NCBI RefSeq assembly: GCF_024508315.1
Contig: NZ_CP101987.1
Coordinates: 2,294,001 to 2,358,000 of the forward strand
DNA from: Cellulomonas xiejunii
GTDB taxonomy: Bacteria > Actinomycetota > Actinomycetes > Actinomycetales > Cellulomonadaceae
Reading direction: 5' to 3'
Length of the DNA stretch: 64,000 bases
Shown here: positions 52,963 through 60,096 of the stretch, one piece after another
Layout of the letters: each line of letters begins with the position of its first letter
Numbering within the stretch: the first letter of the stretch is position 1
Notes under the pieces: model-generated
The model's input: the letters and a program-made list of their open reading frames with translations, nothing else
Database searches by the model: none
Told to the model about the DNA's origin: nothing
Translations under genes and position numbers: made by a program

Positions 52963-52968
52963 AGCCTA
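52963..52968 (-). promoter_or_regulatory. -10 element of a leaderless promoter for the RDD gene
   Basis: Minus-strand TAGGCT ends 6 bases before ATG 52956. Confidence 0.5.
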
Positions 52969-53013
52969 CGTGCGCCCCCAGACCGGCCCGACGCGCTGCC
53001 ATGTCGTGCGATC

Positions 53014-53049
53014 GTTACCTCGCACGCAGGTCCGTAACTTCCCGGAAAC
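53014..53049 (+). promoter_or_regulatory. Candidate GlnR box upstream of glnA
   Basis: GTTAC (53014) -n6- CGCAG, then 4 bases, then GTAAC (53034) -n6- GAAAC (53045). The second pair exactly fits the GTnAC-n6-GnAAC half-site of the actinobacterial nitrogen regulator GlnR; the first is degenerate in its right half. A TAGCCT hexamer at 53082-53087 could be the -10. Confidence 0.6.
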
Positions 53050-53132
53050 AGCAGGGCCACGGCAGGGAAACTCTCCCCTCCTAGCCTCGCTCTGCCCGGG
53101 ACGACCGGGCACCATCGACCGAGGAGCAGCGG

Positions 53133-54557
53133 ATGTTCACCAAGCCAGAGGAAGTCCTGGCGTTCATCAGGAGCGAGGACGTCAAGTTCGTCGACGTGCG
53201 GTTCTGCGACCTGCCGGGCGTGATGCAGCACTTCAACGTGCCTGCCGCCTCGCTCGACGCGGACTTCTTCACGGACGGCCAGATGTTCGACGGGTCCTCG
53301 ATCCGTGGCTTCCAGGCGATCCACGAGTCGGACATGAAGCTGATCCCGGACCTGACGACGGCGTACGTCGACCCGTTCCGCACGGAGAAGACGCTCAACA
53401 TCAACTTCCACATCGTCGACCCGTACACCGACGAGCCGTACAGCCGCGACCCCCGCCAGGTGGCCGCCAAGGCCGAGGCGTACCTGAAGTCGACCGGCAT
53501 CGCGGACACCGCGTTCTTCGCGCCCGAGGCCGAGTTCTACATCTTCGACGACATCCGGTTCCAGACCCGCCAGGACGCGTCGTTCTACTACATCGACTCC
53601 ATCGAGGGCGCCTGGAACACGGGCCGCAAGGAGGAAGGTGGCAACCTCGGGCACAAGACGCCCTACAAGGGTGGCTACTTCCCCGTGCCGCCGGTCGACC
53701 ACTTCGCCGACCTGCGCGACCAGATCTCGCTGCAGCTCGACGAGCTGGGCTTCCAGGTCGAGCGCGCCCACCACGAGGTCGGCACCGCCGGCCAGGCCGA
53801 GATCAACTACCGGTTCGACACCCTCGGCAAGTCGGCCGACAAGGTGCAGCTGTTCAAGTACGTCGTGAAGAACGTCGCGCACGAGAACGGCCGCACCGCG
53901 ACCTTCATGCCGAAGCCGCTGTTCGGCGACAACGGCTCGGGCATGCACGTGCACCAGTCGCTGTGGAAGGACGGCGAGCCGCTGTTCTTCGACGAGAAGG
54001 GCTACGGCGGCCTGTCCGACATGGCGCGCTGGTACATCGGCGGCCTGCTCAAGCACGCCCCGGCGCTGCTGGCGTTCACCAACCCGACGGTGAACTCCTA
54101 CCACCGCCTGGTGCCCGGCTTCGAGGCGCCGGTCAACCTGGTCTACTCGGCGCGTAACCGCTCCGCGTGCATCCGCATCCCGGTCACCGGCTCGAACCCG
54201 AAGGCCAAGCGCATCGAGTTCCGCGTGCCGGACCCGTCGTCGAACCCGTACCTGGCGTTCGCGGCCATGCTCATGGCCGGCCTCGACGGCATCCAGAACC
54301 GCATCGAGCCGCCCGAGCCGGTCGACAAGGACCTGTACGAGCTGCCCCCCGAGGAGCACGCCCTCATCCAGCAGGTCCCGGGCTCGCTGTCCGAGGTGCT
54401 CGACAACCTCGAGGCCGACCACGACTGGCTGACCGCCGGCAACGTCTTCACGCCGGACCTCATCCAGACGTGGATCGACTACAAGCGCTCGGCAGAGGTC
54501 GACCCGATCCGGCTGCGCCCGCACCCGCACGAGTTCGAGCTCTACTACGACTGCTGA
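53133..54557 (+). CDS. glnA: Type I glutamine synthetase
   Basis: 474 aa. It makes glutamine from glutamate and ammonia in a dodecamer. Key segments are [74 protein letters not shown] and [19 protein letters not shown]. Tyr402 in DLYELPPEE is the adenylylation site used by GlnE, encoded 7 kb away. Length and the Tyr make it the GlnA1-type (beta) enzyme. A GlnR box upstream points to induction under nitrogen limitation. ATG 53133 has GAGGAG 7 bases upstream. Confidence 0.97.
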   Translation: MFTKPEEVLAFIRSEDVKFVDVRFCDLPGVMQHFNVPAASLDADFFTDGQMFDGSSIRGFQAIHESDMKLIPDLTTAYVDPFRTEKTLNINFHIVDPYTDEPYSRDPRQVAAKAEAYLKSTGIADTAFFAPEAEFYIFDDIRFQTRQDASFYYIDSIEGAWNTGRKEEGGNLGHKTPYKGGYFPVPPVDHFADLRDQISLQLDELGFQVERAHHEVGTAGQAEINYRFDTLGKSADKVQLFKYVVKNVAHENGRTATFMPKPLFGDNGSGMHVHQSLWKDGEPLFFDEKGYGGLSDMARWYIGGLLKHAPALLAFTNPTVNSYHRLVPGFEAPVNLVYSARNRSACIRIPVTGSNPKAKRIEFRVPDPSSNPYLAFAAMLMAGLDGIQNRIEPPEPVDKDLYELPPEEHALIQQVPGSLSEVLDNLEADHDWLTAGNVFTPDLIQTWIDYKRSAEVDPIRLRPHPHEFELYYDC

Positions 54558-54581
54558 TCGGCTGCTCCCGATCAGTCGGCA

Positions 54582-54611
54582 CCGAGGGGCGTCCCGTCAG
54601 GGGCGCCCCTC
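54582..54611 (+). terminator. glnA terminator hairpin
   Basis: 9-bp arms CGAGGGGCG/CGCCCCTCG with a 12-base loop, 25 bases after the glnA stop. Confidence 0.75.
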
Positions 54612-54686
54612 GTGGCGTGTCCGGCGACCGGGCGGCCCCGCACACGGCGTCGGTGGCAGGACGTCGCCTGCCACGCGCGTCGGAGC

Positions 54687-55676
54687 TCAGTCCCTCGAGT
54701 CGGGCCGCAGGAGCCAGCGGTCGACCCGGACCTCGACCATGACCCGCGGCCCGTCCTGGCGTTCGTCGGCGGCGTCCCAGCCGTCGTACTTGGCCGCGAA
54801 CCGGGCCAGGAGCGGTGCGTGCGCGTGGATGTCGCGGTCCACGTACGCGTGGCCCTCGGCGACGACCGGCCGGGACCCTGAGCCGTCGACCGCGATCGCC
54901 ACGCGGGGGTCACGCTCCATGTTGGCGACCTTGACGTTGACCGTCGAGCTCGCGATCCAGAACGTGTCCCCGTCGAGCAGGAACCACACGGGCGTCACGT
55001 GGGGCGAGCCGTCCGGTCGCAGCGTCGTCAGCCACACGCAGGGCTGCACGGCGAGCCCGCTGCCCGAGCCAGGCTGCGGGCCCGCTCGGCCTGCACCGTC
55101 TGGTCGGCCTGCGTCGTCGACGTCAGGCCGCATCCCGGCCAGCACGATGTCGAGCATGCGGGGCACGAGGTCGGGCACGTCGCGTGCCACCGGCTCGGGC
55201 AGCGGACGGGTGATCAGCCCGATGCCCAGCACGAGGTCGAGCGGTTCCAGGTCATGGCGGACGAGGCCGGCGGCGCGTGCGGCCTCCAGCAGGTCACCCA
55301 CCCCCGCGAGCGTCGCGGTCTGCGCGATACGCACGTGCGCGGACATGTCGTCCGTGAGGTGCTCGGTCAGCGCGGCGGACAGCGCCCCCAGGTCGAGCTG
55401 GACGAGCCGGCGGACGTACGCGTGCCACGCGGCTGCCGGGTCGTCGGACATACGATCCAGCGCTTCGTCGGCCGCCGTGTGCACGTCGTCCAGGATGGCG
55501 AGGGCCACCTCCTCGGCGAGAGCGGCCCGCGAGGAGAAGTTGCGGTACAGCGTCGCGATGCCCACGTCGGCCGCCTCGGCGACGGCGTCGAGGGCGATGT
55601 CGCGGCCATGCAGCGCGAACAGGCGCCGGGCCGCGCGGATGAGCGCGGCGCGACGACGCGCTGCGTCCGCGCGCAT
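54687..55676 (-). CDS. TetR-family regulator fused to a PPOX (FMN/F420-binding split-barrel) domain
   Basis: 329 aa. The N-terminal HTH (about 8-52: LIRAARRLFALHGRDIALDA, VGIATLYRNFSSRAALAEEV) and helical ligand domain (to about 180) are TetR. After a Gly/Pro linker, residues about 205-325 form a PPOX-type split barrel: PCVWLTTLRPDGSPHVTPVWFLLDG, then VKVANMERDPRVAIAVDG and PVVAEGHAYV. This matches pyridoxamine-phosphate-oxidase-like F420-binding proteins. The fusion could let a flavin or deazaflavin cofactor gate DNA binding. It is divergent from a membrane protein gene with an inverted repeat between them. Confidence 0.87.
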   Translation of the reverse strand: MRADAARRRAALIRAARRLFALHGRDIALDAVAEAADVGIATLYRNFSSRAALAEEVALAILDDVHTAADEALDRMSDDPAAAWHAYVRRLVQLDLGALSAALTEHLTDDMSAHVRIAQTATLAGVGDLLEAARAAGLVRHDLEPLDLVLGIGLITRPLPEPVARDVPDLVPRMLDIVLAGMRPDVDDAGRPDGAGRAGPQPGSGSGLAVQPCVWLTTLRPDGSPHVTPVWFLLDGDTFWIASSTVNVKVANMERDPRVAIAVDGSGSRPVVAEGHAYVDRDIHAHAPLLARFAAKYDGWDAADERQDGPRVMVEVRVDRWLLRPDSRD

Positions 55677-55743
55677 GGCCCCTCCTCGGTGTGACGATGC
55701 CCACGTACGGGCCTCTCGATACCCATCAGCCTAACCGGAGGTC

Positions 55744-55749
55744 TATCAT
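55744..55749 (+). promoter_or_regulatory. -10-like element for the membrane protein gene
   Basis: TATCAT lies 6 bases before the inverted repeat at 55756, so a repressor bound there would sit on the transcription start. Confidence 0.45.
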
Positions 55750-55755
55750 CCACAT

Positions 55756-55778
55756 AAGCGGACGACGATCCTCCGCTT
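55756..55778. promoter_or_regulatory. Candidate TetR operator
   Basis: AAGCGGA (55756-55762) and TCCGCTT (55772-55778) form perfect 7-base arms around 9 bases, between the divergent TetR-PPOX and membrane genes. Confidence 0.5.
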
Positions 55779-55797
55779 GTCCCGGATGAAGGAACTC

Positions 55798-56847
55798 ATG
55801 ACTGCGACGACCGAGCTCGCCCCCCCGCGCGACCCTGAGGGCGAGGTCGCGCCTCCGCGCAAGCGCAAGCAGCTGACGAAGCTGCTCGGCATGACCGTCG
55901 CGCTCGGCGCGGTCCTGGCCATCCTGCTGGCCATCTTCATCCTCCCGTCGCTGAAGAGCGGGCCGACCGACCTGCCGGTGGGGCTCGTCGGGTCCTCGCA
56001 GGAGGCCGACCGCTTCGAGGAGGCGTTGACGGCCTCCGCGCCCGGCGCTTACCACGTCCAGGAGTTCACCGACCAGGCGACGCTGGTCGAGGCGGTGCGC
56101 GGGCGCGAGGTCGTCGGCGGCTTCGTCGTCGGGCCCAACGGTGTCCACAGCGTCGTCGCGTCCGCCGGTGGCGGCGCCATCGCGCAGTCCGTCTCCGCCA
56201 CCGCGCAGGCCATCGGCACCGCGATGGGCGTCCCCGTCACGACCGATGACGTCGTCGCGCTGCCGACCACCGACCCGTCGGGCATCGGCATCGGCGGCCT
56301 GGCCTTCCCGCTCGTGTTCGGCGGCATCGTGCCCGTCGTCGCGTTCCGGACCGCCTTCGCGCGCAGCAACACCTGGAAGCTCGTGGGCCTGCTCACCTTC
56401 TCCGTGGTCGGTGGCCTCGTCGTCGCCACCGTGCTGCGGTTCCCCTTCGGCAGCATCGACTCCGCGTTCCTGCCGGTCGCCGGCGCCATGGCACTGGGCA
56501 TCGCCGCCATGGCGTTCCCCCTCACCGGGCTCCAGGAGGCCTTCGGCGGCAAGGGGTTCACGATCGGCGCGATGTCGATGATGTTCCTCGGCAACCCGTT
56601 CGCGGGCATCGCCACCACTGCCGCGTGGCTGCCGACCGGGCTCGGTGCGTTCGGGCAGATCCTGCCCCCCGGGGCCACCGGCACCCTCGTCCGCTCGGTC
56701 GCGTACTTCGGTGGCACGGGTGGTCTGACCGCCGGTCTCACGCTCGGTGCGTGGGTCGTCATCGGGCTCGTGGTCCACGCGATCGGCTCGCGTCGCACGA
56801 GCAAGGCCGCACCCGCCGTGGCAACGGCCGAGGTGGCCGCGGCCTGA
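55798..56847 (+). CDS. ABC-2/YhgE-like integral membrane protein
   Basis: 349 aa. A basic N-terminus and first helix (about 35-58, LLGMTVALGAVLAILLAIFI) are followed by an extracellular domain (60-165, LPVGLVGSSQEADRF to AIAQSVSATAQAIGT) and five more helices (about 170-335). The layout, one helix, a soluble domain, then a helix bundle, resembles YhgE/Pip or DUF3533-like exporters. No ATPase is adjacent on this strand. It is probably controlled by the divergent TetR-PPOX protein. ATG 55798 has AAGGA at 5 bases spacing; starts at 55777 (TTG) and 55786 are weaker. Confidence 0.8.
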   Translation: MTATTELAPPRDPEGEVAPPRKRKQLTKLLGMTVALGAVLAILLAIFILPSLKSGPTDLPVGLVGSSQEADRFEEALTASAPGAYHVQEFTDQATLVEAVRGREVVGGFVVGPNGVHSVVASAGGGAIAQSVSATAQAIGTAMGVPVTTDDVVALPTTDPSGIGIGGLAFPLVFGGIVPVVAFRTAFARSNTWKLVGLLTFSVVGGLVVATVLRFPFGSIDSAFLPVAGAMALGIAAMAFPLTGLQEAFGGKGFTIGAMSMMFLGNPFAGIATTAAWLPTGLGAFGQILPPGATGTLVRSVAYFGGTGGLTAGLTLGAWVVIGLVVHAIGSRRTSKAAPAVATAEVAAA

Positions 56848-56903
56848 CCCACCCGCGACGTCAGCGGCTCAGCCCGCCGGGCCGAAGCCAGCACCACGGT
56901 CGG

Positions 56904-56975
56904 GTCAGCCGGAGAAGACGCGCTCCACGGCGCTCGCGCGCGACGCGCGCGAGCGCCGTGTGGTCGTGCGGCAGG
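56904..56975 (-). pseudogene. Decayed duplicate of the glnE 3' end
   Basis: Block 56904-56928 matches 60096-60120 of glnE at 23 of 25 bases, including the stop codon; block 56935-56975 matches 60198-60238 at 39 of 41 bases. The blocks keep order and orientation, but the stretch between them is 71 bases shorter than in glnE, which breaks the frame. Translated pieces are LPHDHTALARVAR and ERVFSG, against LPHDRTALAGVAR and ERVFYG in intact GlnE. Similarity may reach 57010 weakly. Confidence 0.8.
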
Positions 56976-57015
56976 TCGACACCGCGCGCCGGCAGCTCGA
57001 CCCGCGACAGCCCGG

Positions 57016-57720
57016 TCAGCGGTGCGCGACCGCCCCGGCGTCCGCCCGCGCCTGCGACGTCACCGCGTCGAGCGCGACCACGTGGGCGCACTGCTGCACG
57101 ATGCGGTCGCTGTGCGTCGAGATGAGCACGAGCGCCCCAGCCTGCGCCTGCTCCGCGAGGATCTCCATCACGAGGCCCGCGTTGGCGTGATCGAGCGCCG
57201 ACGTGGGCTCGTCCGCCAGGATGAGCGAGGGCTCCTTGAGGACGAGGCGCGCCAGCGCGATGCGCTGCTGCTCACCGCCCGAGAGCGTGTAGATCCGCTC
57301 CTTCTCGGCGCCGCGCATGCCGACCCTGGCTAGCGCGGCGTCGATCGCCTGCGCGCTACCGCGCCGCTGCCGCCGTCCGTGCAGCGGGAGCAGGAGGTTG
57401 CGACGCACGTCCCACTGCTCCACGAGCCCGTAGTTCTGGAAGAGGAACCCCAGGACGTCACGGAAGCAAGCCCGCGACGCCATCTGCGACCCCGCGCCGA
57501 ACGACCACTCGCCGAACGAGATCCGGCCGCCGTCGACGCTCTCGAGCAGCCCGACGCAGTTCAGCAGCGTCGTCTTCCCGGAGCCGGAGGGCCCGGTCAC
57601 CGCGGCCATCACGCCCGACGGCACGGTGAACGACAGCCCCGACCAGATGGTCCGGCCGCCGAACGTCTTGGTGAGGTCGCGGACCGCGAGCTCGAAGGGT
57701 GCATCTTTGAGGCGTGCCAT
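57016..57720 (-). CDS. ABC transporter ATP-binding protein, bacteriocin-export (lactococcin 972) type
   Basis: 234 aa. Walker A GPSGSGKTTLLN, Q-loop FLFQNYGLVEQWDVRRN, signature LSGGEQQRIALAR, Walker B LILADEPTSALD and the switch His in LISTHSD are all present, so it should hydrolyse ATP. The Q-loop form FQNYGLVE is characteristic of the lactococcin 972 group of putative bacteriocin exporters, to my recollection. It is close to LolD/MacB-type ATPases as well. It lies 27 bases downstream of a DUF1430-like permease gene, its expected partner, and just before the glnE remnant. Confidence 0.87.
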   Translation of the reverse strand: MARLKDAPFELAVRDLTKTFGGRTIWSGLSFTVPSGVMAAVTGPSGSGKTTLLNCVGLLESVDGGRISFGEWSFGAGSQMASRACFRDVLGFLFQNYGLVEQWDVRRNLLLPLHGRRQRRGSAQAIDAALARVGMRGAEKERIYTLSGGEQQRIALARLVLKEPSLILADEPTSALDHANAGLVMEILAEQAQAGALVLISTHSDRIVQQCAHVVALDAVTSQARADAGAVAHR

Positions 57721-57747
57721 GTCTTGTCCCCGCGGCGTCGTGGATTC

Positions 57748-59820
57748 TCAGTAGCGCTTGATGAGGTCCGCACGGAAGCGGGACTCGTAGATCCGGATCG
57801 AGACGACCGCCACGGCCACCTGGATCACGAGGAAGACGGTCGCGACCGCCAGGTCGCGGGGCGCGGCCCTCACCCCGCCGGCCACCGCGGCGAGCCCGAT
57901 CCCGGCGCCCGACAGTGCGACGGCGCCCACCAGGTACCGCGCGTGCCGCGCGGTGAAAGGGTGACCGTGGATCAGGCCGACGAACATCGGGCGCTTCCTC
58001 CGGTCGCAGTACACGACCACCATGACGATCGCGGACAGGACGAGCAGCGTCCACCCGAGGGCGAGGCTGAACACGTCCATGCGCAGCTCGCGCTGCGCCA
58101 GCGCCACGGAGGTGGCGACGGCGTCCGCCGCGTTGTCGATGCCCTGGAAGGCGTCGCGGGCCCCCCGCTCCTGCAACCCGGCGTCCAGGACGTCAGGTTC
58201 CGAGAACAGCAGCCGGTCCCGTGAGGCGTACGACACGTACAGCAGGGGCGAGATGAGCCCCGAGGCCGCCGAGACGACCGCGACGACCGGGTCCTCGACG
58301 AACAGGCCCTCCTGCTGCATCTCCGCCGGCAGGTAGGCGGTGCCGCCGTAGGTGAACAGGTCCTGGCCCGGCGCGGTCAGCATTACCTCGCCCTGCGCGT
58401 CGCACGTCGCCCCCTCGGCGGGCGGCCCGACCATGCACGTGAAGTCGCCGAAGTAGGCGACGTACTCGTCGAGGAGCGCCTGCGCGTCACCCTCCCGACC
58501 CGACGGCACCAGCAGCGTGAAGGTGTTCGGCTCCTGCGGGAGGTTGCCGATCCGGCGGCCCTCCGCGTCGTGGACCACCTGACGCTCGAGGTACTCGTCG
58601 TTCACGATCAGCAGCATGTGACCGGTTCCGTCGGCCTCCTGGCCACCCTCGCCCGCCCCGCCCTCGTCCTCGTAGTGCGCCTCCGGCACGGCCAGCAGCA
58701 CCTGACCCGCGGCCTCCATCTCGGCGACCACCGCACCCAGGCCGGGGGCCGCGCGCCTCTGGTCCTCCTCACCCGATCCGCCCGCGACCGACAGCCGCAG
58801 GGCGTAGAGCGGGTCACCCGTCTCCCAGTGCCGGGACGTGTCGAGGCTCGCCTCGACAGCCTCGACCCTGCCCAGGGAGGCGATCGACGTGGCGAGCACG
58901 ATGGCGAGGACGATGATCTGCGCCCCTGCGGCGAGCAGGCCGACGCGCAGGGACATGCGCTCACCCTTGAGCACGACCGGGACGTGGGCGCTCGGCAGGG
59001 TCAGGACCGCCACGACGACGAGCATGACGACGACGGCATACAGCACCGCGAAGGTACCGGCCAGGACGCGCAGAAACCCCAGCGCCTGGTGGAACTGCGT
59101 CACCAACCCCAGGACCGGCACCCCCACGACGACCAGCACCGCGAGCCCGACCCCGAGGGTCCTGCTCGCCGCGACGACCTCCGCCCGGAGGTCGTCGGCC
59201 CGTCGGTACCCGTGAAGGGCCTTCAGTGCGTAGACCTTGCGCTGGCAGGCCACGGAGTACGAGATCGCCAGGCCGAGCGCGACGACCATCACGGCGAAAG
59301 AACCCCCGAGGTTGCCCTGGCCCGCGACGTAGAGCAGCAGGCCCAGCACCGGGACCGTGCCCTCCCGGGCGGTCATGCCGGCCTCCTCGAGCGCCCCCAG
59401 CAGGGCCGGCATCTCATCGGCGGTGGCGTCGGTGACGTAGCGACCGCGCAGATCCTCGGTCGTGATGGAGTCCGCGTCCAGCACCCGTGTCGCCATCGCC
59501 TGCGCGAAGAACGTCGGGTAGTCGTAGCCGCCGTTCGACGTGAATGCGTCTTCGTCACCGACGAAGACGAAGAGAATCCGCCCCTCCGCGGAGTTCCGCG
59601 GGTCGGGGTGCACCTTGTAGATGTTTCTACCAAACTGTTCGGCGGCCGCTGACATGGCGTCAATCGCCGCGTCCTTCGTGGGAGCCTCGACGCTCTGCAC
59701 GTCGAACGACCGACGAGTGCCGGCCGGCCGCTCCTCGTCGATCACGACGAAGAGCTGGAACGCGATGATGGATGCCAGGACGACGGACATCCACAGCGTG
59801 ACCGATGCGATGCGATGCAT
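57748..59820 (-). CDS. Bacteriocin-associated integral membrane protein (DUF1430-like, FtsX-type permease)
   Basis: 690 aa. An N-terminal helix (about 8-26) precedes an extracellular region (30-160) with FVFVGDEDAF, then four helices (about 165-330; SYSVACQRKVYALKALHGYR lies in a cytoplasmic loop). A second extracellular domain follows (about 335-530), with two Cys that could form a disulfide (FTCMVG, ATCDAQG), and three or four final helices. KALHGYRRADDLRAEV and the RDAFQGIDNAADAVA segment fit the putative immunity/permease family that pairs with lactococcin 972-type ABC ATPases. ATG 59820 has AGGAAG upstream. A promoter lies at 60004-60032. Confidence 0.82.
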   Translation of the reverse strand: MHRIASVTLWMSVVLASIIAFQLFVVIDEERPAGTRRSFDVQSVEAPTKDAAIDAMSAAAEQFGRNIYKVHPDPRNSAEGRILFVFVGDEDAFTSNGGYDYPTFFAQAMATRVLDADSITTEDLRGRYVTDATADEMPALLGALEEAGMTAREGTVPVLGLLLYVAGQGNLGGSFAVMVVALGLAISYSVACQRKVYALKALHGYRRADDLRAEVVAASRTLGVGLAVLVVVGVPVLGLVTQFHQALGFLRVLAGTFAVLYAVVVMLVVVAVLTLPSAHVPVVLKGERMSLRVGLLAAGAQIIVLAIVLATSIASLGRVEAVEASLDTSRHWETGDPLYALRLSVAGGSGEEDQRRAAPGLGAVVAEMEAAGQVLLAVPEAHYEDEGGAGEGGQEADGTGHMLLIVNDEYLERQVVHDAEGRRIGNLPQEPNTFTLLVPSGREGDAQALLDEYVAYFGDFTCMVGPPAEGATCDAQGEVMLTAPGQDLFTYGGTAYLPAEMQQEGLFVEDPVVAVVSAASGLISPLLYVSYASRDRLLFSEPDVLDAGLQERGARDAFQGIDNAADAVATSVALAQRELRMDVFSLALGWTLLVLSAIVMVVVYCDRRKRPMFVGLIHGHPFTARHARYLVGAVALSGAGIGLAAVAGGVRAAPRDLAVATVFLVIQVAVAVVSIRIYESRFRADLIKRY

Positions 59821-59849
59821 GACGGGATCTTCCTGCCGGTCGCAGCACC

Positions 59850-59867
59850 GGGCGCCCGCGGGCGCCC
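59850..59867. repeat. 18-base perfect palindrome in the leader of the DUF1430-like gene
   Basis: GGGCGCCCGCGGGCGCCC lies 30 bases upstream of ATG 59820 and inside the predicted 5' untranslated region, where it can form a very stable hairpin. The rest of 59821-60096 holds no gene I can support. Confidence 0.6.
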
Positions 59868-60003
59868 CACCGGATGGGCTTTCTGCGTCGTGCAGTCACG
59901 CACCGATTCGGACACCCGGAGAAACGGTGCCGACGGCCGCCCGACGAGGAAACCGGAGATCCGACGACGTGACGACTCCTCATCCGCCGCGAACTCCGTG
60001 GAG

Positions 60004-60032
60004 AACGTATCGACACTCGCAGACGGGGTCAA
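60004..60032 (-). promoter_or_regulatory. Sigma70-type promoter for the ABC module
   Basis: On the minus strand TTGACC (60032-60027), 17 bases, then TACGTT (60009-60004). Transcription would start near 59997, leaving a 5' leader of about 175 bases before ATG 59820. Confidence 0.6.
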
Positions 60033-60096
60033 GCATGATTACGACATACGTCAAAGTTGCACGTGCGACCCCGTGGATGTGCTATTTGAGGGCTCG

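Noticed and set aside
59742..60032. 96-residue leftward ORF as a bacteriocin precursor
   Set aside because: It starts upstream of the predicted transcription start, overlaps the permease gene, and has no signal peptide or bacteriocin-like core; the composition is that of a random frame.
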